Shown here in pieces: positions 23,641-36,759 of a DNA stretch of 64,000 nucleotides. The number at the start of each line of letters is the position of its first letter. Position 1 is the first letter of the stretch. The notes below the pieces were generated by a model. That model made no database searches and was not told where the DNA came from. It saw only the letters and a program-made list of their open reading frames with translations. The stretch lies in NCBI RefSeq assembly GCF_000004075.3, contig NC_026660.2, positions 9,052,001-9,116,000 on the forward strand, written 5' to 3'. The stretch is from Cucumis sativus. Taxonomy: Eukaryota; Streptophyta; Magnoliopsida; Cucurbitales; Cucurbitaceae. The position numbers and the translations under genes were made by a program.

Positions 23641-24620
23641 ATACTTCTCTAAATCGATTTCTTGCACATGGGGAGCATATCTCAATATGAGTGACCATCA
23701 TTGTCACACCTGTCTTAGTTCACCTACTCTTGACCTGAGAGACGACGTGAAGTCAATTAACATTGTTCCTCTTTTGAACAATACCAGTTGACCCTTGTTA
23801 TTAAACTTTTTGGAGAATACTATACATTAAACAAATTTCATTACATGAGTTCTTTTAACAAAACAAGGCTAAATGCCTTTCATTACAGATGACACATATG
23901 CACATGCTCTAGTTTGATCTAAGAACTAACCAAAAGTAGTAAAACTATCAACAACTTTGCACAACAGACTGGAGACAACAATTAGGTTTTCAAATCACGA
24001 TCTCTACTTGAAAAGTGGAAAAACATTTGAAAATGGTGAGCTAAATAGCTGAGTGACAGTTTTATAAAACATGTTTTTAATACAATATAACTTTAAACTT
24101 TGTCGTTATCACAAATTAATTATGAAGCATAACATAAAATCTTTTAAACCTCTTTCATGACAAACTATTTCGAACATTCAAAGGCTCTTTTACTTTCTAG
24201 AATGAATATCAACTTCAACAATTTAACTTAAACTTTCTTTTCAATTGCTATATCACATGAATCACAAGGATGGAATCTGAGATACTCTGGTCGACTCTCA
24301 TCCTGTAATATGATATTTACGAGACAGAATCTAGACATTAGTAGTGCTCTATCTCATATTAGCTACAATGAGGTGGTAAACCTTAGATCTTCATCTCAAG
24401 AGATGAGAAAACTAGATATCATATATGTAGAACCCTCATCTCATTAATATATCCTAGTGATAGGAAACTAGGTATCTATTGAATACCTTCATGACAACCT
24501 ATGTGCATAAGCCATATCCCCACTTTGTATTTATGAATTTGTGATAAAAGTTATGCGTTTTAACACAATACAATGCGTTTTGGTTTCATTGTTCTATCTA
24601 AAAGGCCATAATAACATGTA
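23640..24620 (-). mobile_element. LTR-like retroelement fragment, minus strand
   Basis: On the minus strand, around 24070-23990, the text TCAGCTATTTAGCTCACCAT then TTTCAAATG is the typical 3' part of Ty3/gypsy LTRs in eudicots and parallels 3180-3270 on the plus strand. No paired LTR and no pol remnant in this orientation was seen, so this may be a solo LTR or fragment; the limits are approximate. Confidence 0.35.
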
Positions 24621-26782
24621 TTTTTGCAAGTTATCACCCAACACTACAACGTTAAAGAATGATGCTTGAAGGCAATGACGTTCAGTTGCTTGAGCGTTGC
24701 GGCACCCAAAGATTTTTTGGTCAAGGGCCACATCACTTTGAGGTTTTGATGCATGCCTCTTGCCCCATAATCACCATTTTGGCCTATTTAACCTTCTTTT
24801 CACATTGTATGAACACTCCTTACTTCATTTTTAGCTTTCATCAAGAATTCTCTTAAAAGTTCTTGTAATTGTCTCAAGATTCAATAAAATTTCTCAACAA
24901 TTCTTCAAGAATGGCAACAGTTGTTCTTCATTTCTCCTTCGCTCCTTCCAAATTCGTGATGAACTAAGGTAAGCTTTAAGGAATTTTGGTGTTTTTGGTT
25001 TAATTCTTTGAGAATTTTTGTTTAATTTTATATTCATAATTGATTTTGGGATTGTTTCCTTTCTTGCTTTGCAATAATAAAATTCTTTAAGAATTAGACT
25101 TCACCCAACAAATTTAGGATTTAATCTCAACTCCCAGATGTACTAAACACAATATTAAAGCATGAATGTCAACACTTGTAGATGAATTCTTTTAGCATGA
25201 CTTAACATCCTATTGAGTTTACTTTGATTGTTGAATTGAAATTGTCCCCATTAATCTTCATTAAGATAGAGGCTATCATGCTTTTAGAAGTCTCAATTCA
25301 AAACCCTTGTCTTTATATATATTTTTTATTGTTTGGAAACCGTTAAGATGGAAATAAAATCACTTGAATGAGTAGTATGAATCTTGATGTTTGTCATTTG
25401 TTCGTTAAACTAATGAAATTGGCCCCTTAAAAACCAATGTATTGAGGATCAATTTTGATTGCAATAATTATCCATTTGATTCAATGATTAAATTGAACTA
25501 AAACACTCAAGTCCCTACTTTTAATTCTTTCTTGAGAGAAAATATCTTGCCTTACTTTGATTTTTTATTGAAAACTATTAACAATTCCATAAAAATTGGA
25601 TTTAATTTCTTTTGTTCCTTTATCTCTTATCACAATCAACTCCGTAATACTATAGTACTTGATTTTCATGTTAGATTTCTTGATTGGAGGTCTAGCATCA
25701 AATTCTCTTGGAATCCTACTTCGAGTTGCTCTATTCTATCTATAAATTCGTGTGTAAGTTGGGTAATTTTCTTTGAAGAGCTATTACGTAGTGACAATTC
25801 TTTTTACCCATTTCTTTTGTTCAAGTTTGTATCTTAGGTTGCATGTATGTTCCTTGTAATTATATTGATTCTTTATTGCAATAGAGATTGATTCTTGTAT
25901 ATTTTTCATTCTTAAGGACCCTACTTAAAAAGCTCATTTCACTTGTAGAAGAGAATGACGAAAGATGGATAGTCATGACTCGTAAAAAATGAAGACAACC
26001 AAATTTCATTCAAAAGACAACACTTCTATCAAGAGCATGGAAGAGGATGCAATCCTTATAAAAAGAAGAGGGAAAGAAACAAGATGACACATAAACCTAA
26101 GTACATACAAGAGGAAGATGGTGATCTCCCCAACCTCAACAACCGATAACTTTATTAGGGTTCCTCCCAATAAACTTCATTTACGATTATCTAGAGGAAG
26201 TATTAGAAGTCATTGCATGTAATGCTGGTAAAATAACAAAAGTATTAGAAGAAATCAACCATTCAAAGAAAATCAAGCAAAGAATTTTTGTCTTTAATTG
26301 TATCGAGTGAAGTTACTTGATCTTCAGTCTTTAAAAGATTAAGTATGGCCATGATGGAAGAAGAAAGCCAATGTTCAACTTCTATTGTCACTCGAACTTG
26401 AGCTTTCAAAAGGCTAAGTATCTCCATAGCAAAGAAATATTGATTTTCAACATCTACTTTAATTTTGATTATAAAAAATAACTAGCAATATTCAACATGG
26501 AAAATAAAAAATTTGAAGGCAAAATCATTTCATGAAGAAAACAACGACAAGAAGATTCACGATTGTGTTCCTTCACGCATGAAAAGGAAATTGTCTGTTG
26601 ATATAAATACAGAAGACCCTTTGATGGTAAAGCCAAAACTCATCATATTAACGAAGGCTACAAGTGATGAGAATGATCTAAGTTATGATGAAGTGGGAGC
26701 TTCTAAAATTGAAATGTAGAGAACTCCTTATTGCAAGAGTCTAAACTATATGGTAATCCTAGCTCATATGAGTTTAAAAGGT

Positions 26783-27030
26783 GAACTACGTTATGACTTG
26801 ATTCTTATGTTATTAAGGACACGTAGGCAGCTTAAAGAAAACTTTAACTTCAATCCAAAAAAAGACAAAACATATATATTTAGTTGAACTACGTTATGAC
26901 TTGATCCCTTTCTTTAAGGGTACGTAGGCAACTTAAAAGAAACTTTAAAGTTCAGTCCAATGACGAAAGAAAAAAAAAACTTGAAATACGTTATGACTTG
27001 ATCCCTTTCTGTACGTAGGCAACTTAAAGG
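26783..27030. repeat. Three-copy tandem repeat of about 100 bp
   Basis: Units start at about 26783, 26884 and 26982. Each has ACGTTATGACTTGAT, then a variable 10-20 bp, then ACGTAGGCA(G/A)CTTAAA; the first two continue into GAAACTTTAA. The third is shortened. Confidence 0.8.
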
Positions 27031-27169
27031 TTTCCACAAATTAAGTAAAGGCGTCACGGTCACCTACATGTAGCTTTATGAAATTGATATTATTTATCCC
27101 ATTGAATAATAAAATTTCCAAATTGAAAGATGTTCATTCCCCACTAGGGGCATCACAACAAATTAGGGG

Positions 27170-27380
27170 AAATCTTTATGGGGTCGTCTTTATGTGAACC
27201 AAACCATAATGCAACAAGAAGTCAAGGAGTGGCAACATAGAGCTACCTAGACCTTTCTGGATTCATCTCTATATGAACCAAACCATAATGCAACAAAGAG
27301 TCAAGGAGTGACACGATAGAATTACCTAGATCTTTCCAGAGTCATCTCTACGTGAACTAAACCATGACTTTTTATGGAGT
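27170..27380. repeat. 79-bp tandem repeat, two and a half copies
   Basis: Units begin at 27197, 27276 and 27355 (AACCAAACCATAATGCAACA, the third reading AACTAAACCATGAC). Each contains GTCAAGGAGTG, then A(T)TACCTAGA, then a TCATCTCTA word. The period is 79 bp in both steps. Confidence 0.8.
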
Positions 27381-27399
27381 ATTTCTATGCAAACCGTTG

Positions 27400-30300
27400 T
27401 CAAAGATAGTCTTATATGTGTTGACTTACCACACCCCTAAAAAGAACAATGATAACAAAAAAATCATCTTTTGCAAAGATATGTTAAGGAGGGTGAGATA
27501 GGAAAAATCATTTCTTCAAGGTAGATTACAACAATAATTCCTGTTGAAATGTAACATAATAGAGTTGGTAAAAAGAAAACGATCAAGCAAGAAGAAAAGG
27601 GAAAAACAAAAACAAAAAAGAGATTTGAGAATTTTTCTCTCCTACCTTACTTCGTTAGGTTTTCTTTCAAGTCTATTTATAGTGCCAATAAGGCAAATTA
27701 ATTTGTATTAATGGACTTGATTTTTAGCTCAAATTTAGATTGAAGATATAATTCCAATTTTATCTCAAGATTGAGGACTTATATTTATCTCAAATACATT
27801 TCAAACTTCAAGAACATTACGTACTCACTTTCTCAAATCAAACATACACATTCATTTGAGAGAGAAGCATAGAACCACGTACTAGAGGTTGATCAAACTA
27901 TAACGCATCAAATCAACACAAACACAATAAAAATACAAAGTTCGACACCATGAAACACGTTTCTCCAAAAACCTTGTGTGAACAAAAAAAAGTAAGTAAA
28001 AAAATTATTTAAAATCATATTGTAAAATTGGAGATTAAAGTGTATCTTGAAAATTAAGAAATCCACTAAACATGGACTCTAAATATCAGAAGAAAAGTGC
28101 ATTTTATTTTTTATACAAAACTTAGGGTTTGTTTGAATTGCCTTAAGAACATAATGTTTTTCAATAATATATTTTGTTTTAAACAATTTTTTGGAAATGA
28201 GTTTAAAACTTAAACCCTTAATGTTTGGTTAGTTATACGTGAATTTGGTTTTTAAAGATTTCTCCGAAATACATTATTTTAATTTGTCAAATACTATCAT
28301 TTTTTAAAAAATTGTTTTTTGACAAAATTAAACACTTTAGAATCTGAATCAAACACACCCTTAAAATAATAAGTAATGTGGTGATGGGTGTCGTCCGTTT
28401 GATTTGAAACTCACCCAACTAATAATTTCCATTAATAATATACTAAAAACGTTTTTCTCATAAGGACCCTACTCATAAATTAAATGGGGGAGTAGGAAAG
28501 CCTAACACAGGACTTTAAAGAAATCCTAAAAACAAAAACACTTTCATACTAATTTCTTTTTCTTTTTAGATGCTAATGTCCCAACATTAAAATCATGAAA
28601 AATCTTCAATTTTTTTTTGTTTCCCTTGTAAATTAGGACTTGTAAATAGGGAGAATTAATCAAATAAATCCATCATAATGGAGATTTGATTAATCTTAAC
28701 CCTAAACTTTCTACTTTTATCATTTGTTATAAAAGATTTCCAAGAATTTTCGACTTCCACATATCATTCAAAACTACAAATTTCTTTTATAACCATACAT
28801 TTTTAATTATTTCATAACCACAAAATTTGGCCAACCTATTGTTATTTAAAAATCACGACAAAAACAAATTACAAAATTTCAAATAGTTTGCAAAACTTAG
28901 CTCCAATTTTAAAATACTCATGAAAATTAGATAATAGCACAACAAAAACATGGAGTAAAACGTAGTGTTTATAAACTCACCTAATTTAGTTATAACATTT
29001 ATTTTTTCGTGTATTAGAAATTTGAAAATATAATTAGTGGTGGATTTATGAAAAGGGCAAGGGGCACGTGTCCCTCTCACATCGTGTCGGTATACATGTC
29101 TATACTATTTTTATTTTATTAAATATGAAATAAATATTTTTATTTTCAATATAAGATCCCTCTATTGGAAACATGAGTGCTTCGTTTGTTGGTCAAATTG
29201 AAGGTCCTTTTATCTTGGTCCAAGCTTTGAATATAAACGAGTACACAAAAATAAAATAATGCACTAATAAGGATTTAAAGAATTGTAAAAAATAGAGTTT
29301 ATTTGAAACATATGACAAAAATAAGGAAGAATTGCAAACTACCGTAAAAAATAGAGTGATTTTTGTGGGGAATTCCTTTAACCCAATTGAATCGAAGCCT
29401 ATGTGGACTGATCACGACATTTATTATTATTATTATTAAAAAATAAAAATAGATGTATTCATTTAACCATTATTAAAAAAGATTTAAAAAAAATTTGTTA
29501 TTTGTTTTAAAATTGCACCCATTAAATAGAAATTCTATAATAAATTTAACTAAGTTTAAGCTTTTGTGACCTAAAAGAAATATAGATTTTTTTAAAAACA
29601 TATTATTACAAAACAGAAAAAATGAAATGAAATAAAAATAAAAATAAAAATAAATATAGTAAGCTTGGATATTTATCCTACAATTTAACTTGTAATTTAA
29701 AATTTAAATTTAATGGAAATATTTTCTTTAAATAATGAAAATTTAAATTAGTACCCAAAATTTAAGTCTTGCAAAAAAAAGAAAAAAAAGTTACCAAAAA
29801 TAATTTGTTACAAGCAAATACGGAAAAACCCTCATTTTTCATTATTATTTAGGAAACAAATATAATTATATATAATAATTTGTTTTAGGTAATGAGAAAG
29901 TAAACACAATAATTATATATGGTAAATTATTTTAGATATAAAAAGTATTGAAATTGTGGACCTGATCCACGACTCTGTGCATGTTAGATACATGGCAGCG
30001 TTGACTATCAGTGAGGATTGTCAATCACATAGCAGTCGTTACGCCAGTGAAGACGACTTACCATTGTTGACTACCCAATTTGGATGGACAACTCATCAGA
30101 GTCTGGGCTGAGTCCATGACTTCAATCTCTTGTCGTGTACCATGTCCACAACTTTAACACGTTGTCATAGACTGGGTTTATGGCTTAACCTAGTCGTGGA
30201 TTCCACCACTACTTCACTACTATTTTTTACATTATTTTATAAAACTTATTTGTTTGGTAACTATTTAAACCTTGTTTGATAGTCATTTTGTCTTTTATTT

Positions 30301-31721
30301 TTATGTTTATTTTTTAAAATCAAAACTATAAAACAATACTTCTACCTCCAAACTTTTTTCAATGTTGCCTATCTTTTACTATTGATTTAAAAAATCAAGT
30401 CAAATTTGAAAACAAAAAAAAGTTAGGCCCTATTTAACCATTTCCATTTTAATTTTTGTTTTTTAAATTTAAGTTTATTTTCTTTCTATATCTCATAACG
30501 ATTGGTTTATTTCTTCAATGCAATGGTTGAATTATTAGTCAAATTCTATAAACAAAAACAATTTTTTGAAAGCTTTTTTTATAAAAAAAAATGGCTTAGA
30601 TTTTTTAAACAATTGATAGAATGTAGATAACAATAGAAGAAAATTGATGGTGGAAGTAGTGTTTATAGGCAGAATTTTCAAAACCAAAATGCTTACTAAA
30701 TGAGACTTTAATTTTAAAAATCTTGTTTTTAGTTTCGAAATTTGGCCAAAGCTTTCAACTCTCGTACTTGAGAAAAATGCAAATTCTAGATCAACCATTT
30801 TAGTGTGGAACAAATCATGAATAAACTGCAACAATAGCAAACAACAAAATAACTAGCTATAAATGTAATATTTGAAGACAAAAATAAAACGTATATACTA
30901 AATATAAAATGCGCTTTGAGACGAGAATTTTTACACCTCTATTTTGATACTTTATATCTTATATATATTCTACCCATCTTTACATTTAATCTCCTCAAGA
31001 TGGTCGCGTGGAAAGATGGTATCTTTTTTTCTTTTTTTATATATGAGTGTGATTTCATCTATACCATAAATATGAAACAACACAATCTAACAATGAAGAT
31101 ATATATGAACTTACCATTATGTCATTTTCTATATGTTACAATGATTGCTCAAAGAAACACTATATGTCATTTTTCATGTATTGTGTGTCATCTAGAACCA
31201 CAAATATAGAACATGATGATCTGACAAAATAGATCTCTATTGGACGAAAAATCTCATGTGTTCTTTCTCCAATTACAAATTATTTAGGTCAAAATTGTTG
31301 CATAACGAAATTATGACACTTGCAATAATAATAAAGACCTATGGAATTAACAGTCATGTTCTTTGTCAAATTACAAATTATTTGAATCGAAATGGTTACA
31401 TAAATGGATGAATTATTAAAATTTTGTTACATTACAAATTGTTCAAGTTGAAATGATTACCTAATCAAGTTATATGTACTCTAATTTTCATATATGAGTG
31501 TAATTTAGGTAAAAATAAGTATACAAGTGATGCTATTGCATGTAGTTTATTGGCCACATATTTTATATTAGTCTCTTTCTTTCTTTTATATAGTGAACAA
31601 ATTTTGGTTGAAAATTTGTGAATGTTCAACCTCCTAAAACAAGTACATACCTTAGTCTCCTAACCTCCTCTTGTCCAATAAGCCATTTGTGACAATATAA
31701 TATTATTGTTTTGAGACCTAA
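27400..31721. other. Gene-poor, AT-rich spacer with repeat fragments
   Basis: No gene was recognised. 29035-29085 has a hAT-like left end (AGTGGTGGATTTATGAAAAG, then GGGCACGTGTCCC), comparable to 4435. 30084-30250 is the second copy of an unclassified repeat. Small ORFs at 28853-29080, 30535-30840 and 30916-31209 are low-complexity and show no domains. Confidence 0.4.
30084..30250. repeat. Unclassified dispersed repeat, copy 2
   Basis: Aligns with 16934-17100 in the same orientation; see that entry for shared words. Upstream (29950-30080) there are further words of the GATCCACGACT / CAGTGAAGACGACTT kind that may belong to the same element, so its real length may be greater. Confidence 0.65.
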
Positions 31722-33345
31722 TGTTATATCTTTTTTACAATAAATTTTATTTAGTTTCTCTTAAATATAATTATTTTTGAAAAGTATATCAATCCAAATA
31801 TTTAGAGATTTTGTTGAACTTATAGACAATCGTTTTTTCTTCGCAAGAAGATTTTTTAAGAAAATATTTTAATTTTTTCATCGAAAAGTTTCCTCAAGAT
31901 CCTTAACCAAAATCTTTCCTTCTAGAGTGAGAAAAATGTACAAAAATGGAAGTATGTGGTTCAACGTCGCATTTTTTTTATGACCAAAATATTTCTGACC
32001 AACACCACTCATGTCTAGTCATTATGAATCTTATTCATAAAGATGGTCTAACAAAAAATGTTTCTCAAGCAGGGCCTTTCTAACATTGCTAAGTTAAAAA
32101 GCTTATTACAAACTTACCTACAGACTCCTAGTAACCCTGATTTTCAAATTGTTCATGTTAGAGGAATCCTCTTTAAACTTTCTTCTAATTCAACCATCAC
32201 TAGAGCTCTTAGCTTATGAACTCACTCGAGGAACATCTTCCCATTGGCCTACAAATGATCAACTCCTTTCAATCTCACTTAGTGTTAAGTATGTCATCTT
32301 ACACAAGATAGATAGGTATTGTTAATTGGTTTCCGTCTCCTCATGCTTTGAGTGTTTCAACTGCCCTTGCTACTCTACTGTATCACATTGACACTAGTTC
32401 TCTTGTTAATGTTGAGCAATTCATCTATAATCAACTCCTCAAACATGTAAACATCTTTTGAGTAAAGTTACCAATCTGCTTTCCAAGGCTTTTATCTAGT
32501 CTCATGCTTCTTCAACACCGAAAGTTATGACAAATCAAGATGCACCTAGACCTACTCCAAAAGCATTAACCTTGAATTACCGTACGTCTTTTCCAAGGAT
32601 CTCATGTGTCATACATTCAAAAAAGTGTTCGTCCTTCTTGCTCAATAGAATCCTCTATTCCAGAAAATGTGAACATATCTCCAAAAGGGTTACCGATTCC
32701 CTTGGCTACTAGAATTCTAAGAGTTCTCTCTGCAGAATCTAGGTTCTTAAGTGACTTAATACACTCACTTTTTGAACGACGAGTAGAAATTGATGCATTG
32801 GTAAATACTCAGACTGTCCTACATTCAACTATCGAAGCCTCTTCCTCTCAACCTCCAAATGGTTGATTGTTGTCTCTTTCATGCAAAGGGACAGTATTTG
32901 TATATATGGTACAAAGGATAATGATTTTTGGATGTTGGATGTTTATGTTTGGGATGGGTGCTTTAAAGATTCTTTTGAAGAAAGATACCTACGTAAAGTT
33001 TATTTGTGAAGACTCTTCAATTGCTTCCGTTATTTTTTATGATCAGTTGATTTTGTTGATTAGTAACGTTGCTTATGCTCTTACAAGTTCAAGATCTTAA
33101 CTACTTGTTTACTTGCGTGTAAAAAGAAAAGTAAACTAAATTAAGTGTTGTCAAAGAGGGAGTTTATTATATCTTTTGATAACAGATTTTATTTAGTTTG
33201 TCTTCAAAATAATTATTTTCTAAAAGTATATAAATTCAAATTTTTATGGATTTTGTTGAATTAATAGGGTTGGCTTTTCTCCACAAGAAGATATTTTAAT
33301 TTCTTCATCAAAAATTTTTCTCAAGATCCTTGACCAAAATCTTTA
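31722..33345 (+). mobile_element. LTR retrotransposon remnant with envelope-like ORF
   Basis: Two direct repeats, about 31722-31925 and 33163-33345, share TTTTATTTAGTTT, ATAATTATTTT, GATTTTGTTGAA and CTCAAGATCCTT(A/G)ACC blocks, consistent with LTRs. A purine tract CAAAGAGGGAG (33152-33162) immediately precedes the right repeat, as a polypurine tract should. Between them, in broken frames, 32280-32866 resembles the envelope-like/'putative plant transposon protein' family seen next to some plant retroelements: VEQFIYNQLLKHV, then SYIQKSVRPS, then LSAESRFLSDLIHSL. Reverse transcriptase and integrase are missing, so only the 3' ORF and the LTRs survive. Confidence 0.6.
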
Positions 33346-36130
33346 AAGTCGAATCTTCAAATCTCCTTTGATACCTTTATCCATAAATCTCTGAAGACAT
33401 TTCTCCAATTTCGGCCTTTTAAAGTATAGCAAACTTTACCTAGAAATAGGTGTTTCACTCTCTTATGAATTTATCGAAGAGGAAGCACCAAAGAAGAAAC
33501 TGTAGCAGAATCTTGATTAGAAGGTAAAATCTTTTCCTTCAACTAAACTAATACTTTCGTGAAGAAAATAGTACCTCACAGAGATATCTAGATTAATACA
33601 ACGTTACATACTATTTTTACAGTATTGTACTCATTTGAATCTTAATAAATAAATCTTTTTCTTTAGTGTAAAAGCTCTCTAAAAGTAGGTAATTTACACC
33701 AAACTAAATTATCAAAGTTATATGGTTCATTTTTTCCACTGTTCCATTTGTTGACAACCTAGCCTTGAATTAAAGTAACAACTTTTAAGTAAAATAGTCT
33801 ATTTTACTTTTTCATATACAAAATATAACTTAATCTCTTTTAAGACTGTGAAACCAAAAATGTGAAACCAAAAATATTATAACTACGTCTATCACTAATA
33901 ATAATAAACTTAATTAGTCTACATTTAAGATTGTTACAGCTTTTAAACAAATGTTAGTGATTGTGTTTCTTTTTATATAAAGTGTATTAGTATTTTGGTA
34001 ATAGCTTTATTCTTGAACAAATTGATTACGAGTGTTTTAGCAAATAAATATTAAAGTAGAATTTTTTAGTTATAATAACTAAAATAAACCTAATATTATT
34101 TTTATAATTTATAATTATTAAATAAATATTTTAAATAATAAGAACAAAAACTTAAATTTTGTTAAAAATTGCATCTCCTTGTAGGAGAATCTAAAGGCTA
34201 ATTTTAAAAAGGGTGTGAAATGAACGTGAGTGATTTATTAAAAGGGATTTTAGTAGACTTAGTCATAATTTTTATTTTTACAAAAAATGAAAAAAAAAAA
34301 AAAAAAAGGTTAGAAATCACTTGTTATTATCCCAAAATGAATCCTAATTCCAAAAGTTAGGCAATATTAACATTTTTAAAAGGTGAGAATTTGAGGTGTT
34401 ATATATTTGTTAGTGATATGAAAGAAACACCTACAATTAGGCATATATTAGACAGATAATAAGGTATATGAATTGGATGGAATATCGAGTTTGAATAAAA
34501 GTAAAAAATGTGGGAAAATAGAAACAAATAGTTTGAACATATAAGTTAACCAAGCATTTGTAGTATTAATTCAAGAAATGGATATAAGAATAAAGTATAT
34601 AAAACTTGTTGTGGCTAAAAAGCAAGCGTTGACATTTGACCCCCCAACTGCATCAGGTTCACTTGTTTTTTTCTTCTCTTAATTTCTTAATTCACAATTT
34701 GGTTTCATATATGGCTTACCATGCATGCAATGAATCTGCACCGTACGTTCACTTGGTAGAGGTTTTTATCTCTTTATTTCTGCCATATATATATATATGT
34801 GTGTGTGTATAGTTTAGTTGGAGGTACATACCACCACAAACTTTATCCACATTTTATTATTTTATGCATTGGCCTCCATGTAGAGAGACATCTAAGTTGA
34901 CTTCCTATATTAAGTAGAATGTGATTATTAAATATAACCAAAAAAATCAATTCTAAAATAACAACAGTTTTGAATTCTCTCACCCTTTAATAGCTTATCA
35001 AATCAATTGACTTTTTGTTTTCATGCTTAATTGAACATACATACATCATCTTAGTCCCATTCATTAACCTGCACATAAATATCTAATTTTGTCAACCATA
35101 CAGAGCATACAACTTTCAAATTGTTAAACACCCATTTGGCTCCCAAGTGGGTTGTGCTTGGCTGGATCAAATTTCAAACAAAAGAAAACAACTTTGTAAA
35201 TAACAACTATTCTAATAAATTACAATCATTCTTCTAGTTAAATTGCAAAATAAATCATTGTCTTTAATATATATATATATATATAATCATTTTAAAGTTT
35301 GTGTTTGATATGTTTAGAGTGTAAGTAACTTTTTTAAATAGATCTTTATTATTATCAATGTTTTTTTAAAAAAATTAATGAATATATTAGGTATAAAATT
35401 GAAACTTTCAATTCTTTTATCCAACAAATTTGTGGAATTTTTTAAAATTGTCAGACTCTATACCATGAAATTGTTAGCTTATTTATAAAAACAATATTAC
35501 ATTTTTTAAACAAAAATTAATAAACTTTTAAAAGTTAGATAATGTATTACTTTTTAAATATATTAATTAGTTAATGGATAGTACCAAATTTATCGTAAAC
35601 ATAACTCAACTAAAATTATAATCCATTTAAAATGCTATTTTAATATTAATAAAAAGACTCTATTTTAACATTAAAAAAAGACATGAATGTAGATTGGTTG
35701 TTAAGCTAACAATGACTACTCATCCTAATAAAAAAAAGCTAATAATAATCTCTTTTCACACTAACTCAATTAAATTTAAATAATAGATGTGATATTTGTT
35801 TATAATTATATAGTTAAAGATAATTAAATATTTTAAAATTGAGAAGAGTAAAATTACTATTACAAAAAAAAAAAAAAAAGGGAAAAAGGAAAAAGAATTT
35901 TTCATGAGTTAAAATTGGTTAATAATTAACTGCCATACTTGAGATTAGCTAATTAACCAATTAAAAAATTTGAGTTTGGACAATATTTATTTGCTCTTAT
36001 GCTCATTGCGTTTTGGAGATTTTAATTTAAAGTTATTTAATGTTTTGAGCATTCCACCATCCCTTCTTTGATATCGAAATTAATTTAATTTTAATAGATA
36101 ATAACCACATTCTTTGATACATCTATTCAC
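33346..36130. other. AT-rich spacer, nothing recognised
   Basis: The first few hundred bases may be the remainder of the right LTR (to about 33650). The rest consists of A/T runs, TA/GT microsatellites (34785-34810, 35268-35285) and no coding sequence. Confidence 0.4.
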
Positions 36131-36135
36131 TAAAC

Positions 36136-36756
36136 CACTGGAAGAAATCTAATTTTTAATGTCGGTTTCAAACCGACATTAAAGACTTTTAATGGCGTTT
36201 ATAAATCATCTTTAATAGTGTTATTACAGATCTTTAATGTCAGTTTCAAAATGACATTAAAGAGGTCTTTGATGTTTGTTAATGTCCTCTTTAATGTCAA
36301 TTTAAAACCGACATTAAAACATTGTTTCTGGTTCCATTATTACAAATTTATTTTTATTAAATTGTTGCAGTATTGATGAATCACTCATATCCCAATGTCT
36401 TGATAGACCTTCAAATCTAATGAAAGTTTCTCATTATTTGCAAAAAAGAAAAAAAAAACCATGAAGAGGGCCATAGAGAAAAAAAGACTTTTACAAAAGT
36501 CAAATTTATAAATCCCAAAAAAATTCACATACCACTCCCCTTTGCCATAAGTTATATTAACGATACCCGATAAAGGTAAAACAAGCTAGACTTGAATCGA
36601 AGACTATTTGTTTTGTTTTATATGTACTTTTTTTACCATAATCAGAACCTGTCTCAGCACATTAATAATAGCCCTTTATTATTTTAAACCATAAGGGAAG
36701 AAAAAAAAAGAGAAAAAAAACTAAGAGAACGAAATTGCTTTTGTTTCTTCGTAGTG
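36136..36756. mobile_element. Small CACTA-like (En/Spm) element or fragment
   Basis: The left end reads CACTGGAAGAAATC and the reverse complement of the right end reads CACTACGAAGAAAC, matching the CACTA-type consensus CACTAxxAGAAA. Three subterminal hairpin units built from TTTAATGTCGGTTT and its complement lie at 36157-36182, 36232-36262 and 36289-36319. The interior (620 bp) has no transposase. The expected 3-bp target duplication is not evident (AAC versus TTG), so the right end may be coincidental. Confidence 0.5.
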
Positions 36757-36759
36757 TTG

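Larger units (their letters stand above)
24640..27400 (+). mobile_element. Decayed Ty3/gypsy-like retroelement
   Basis: Between about 25950 and 26720 the plus strand, with stops and frame changes, keeps text typical of the region between gag and reverse transcriptase in cucurbit gypsy polyproteins, for example PSRMKRKLSVDINTEDPL at about 26560-26615 and VKPKLIIL just after. 26783-27030 and 27170-27380 hold tandem repeats (separate entries). No reverse transcriptase or integrase motif remains. Limits are uncertain; 24640-25950 may be leader sequence or unrelated. Confidence 0.5.

Noticed and set aside
34785..34810. TA/TG run next to TATA-like text as a possible promoter
   Set aside because: No gene follows; a simple microsatellite explains it.
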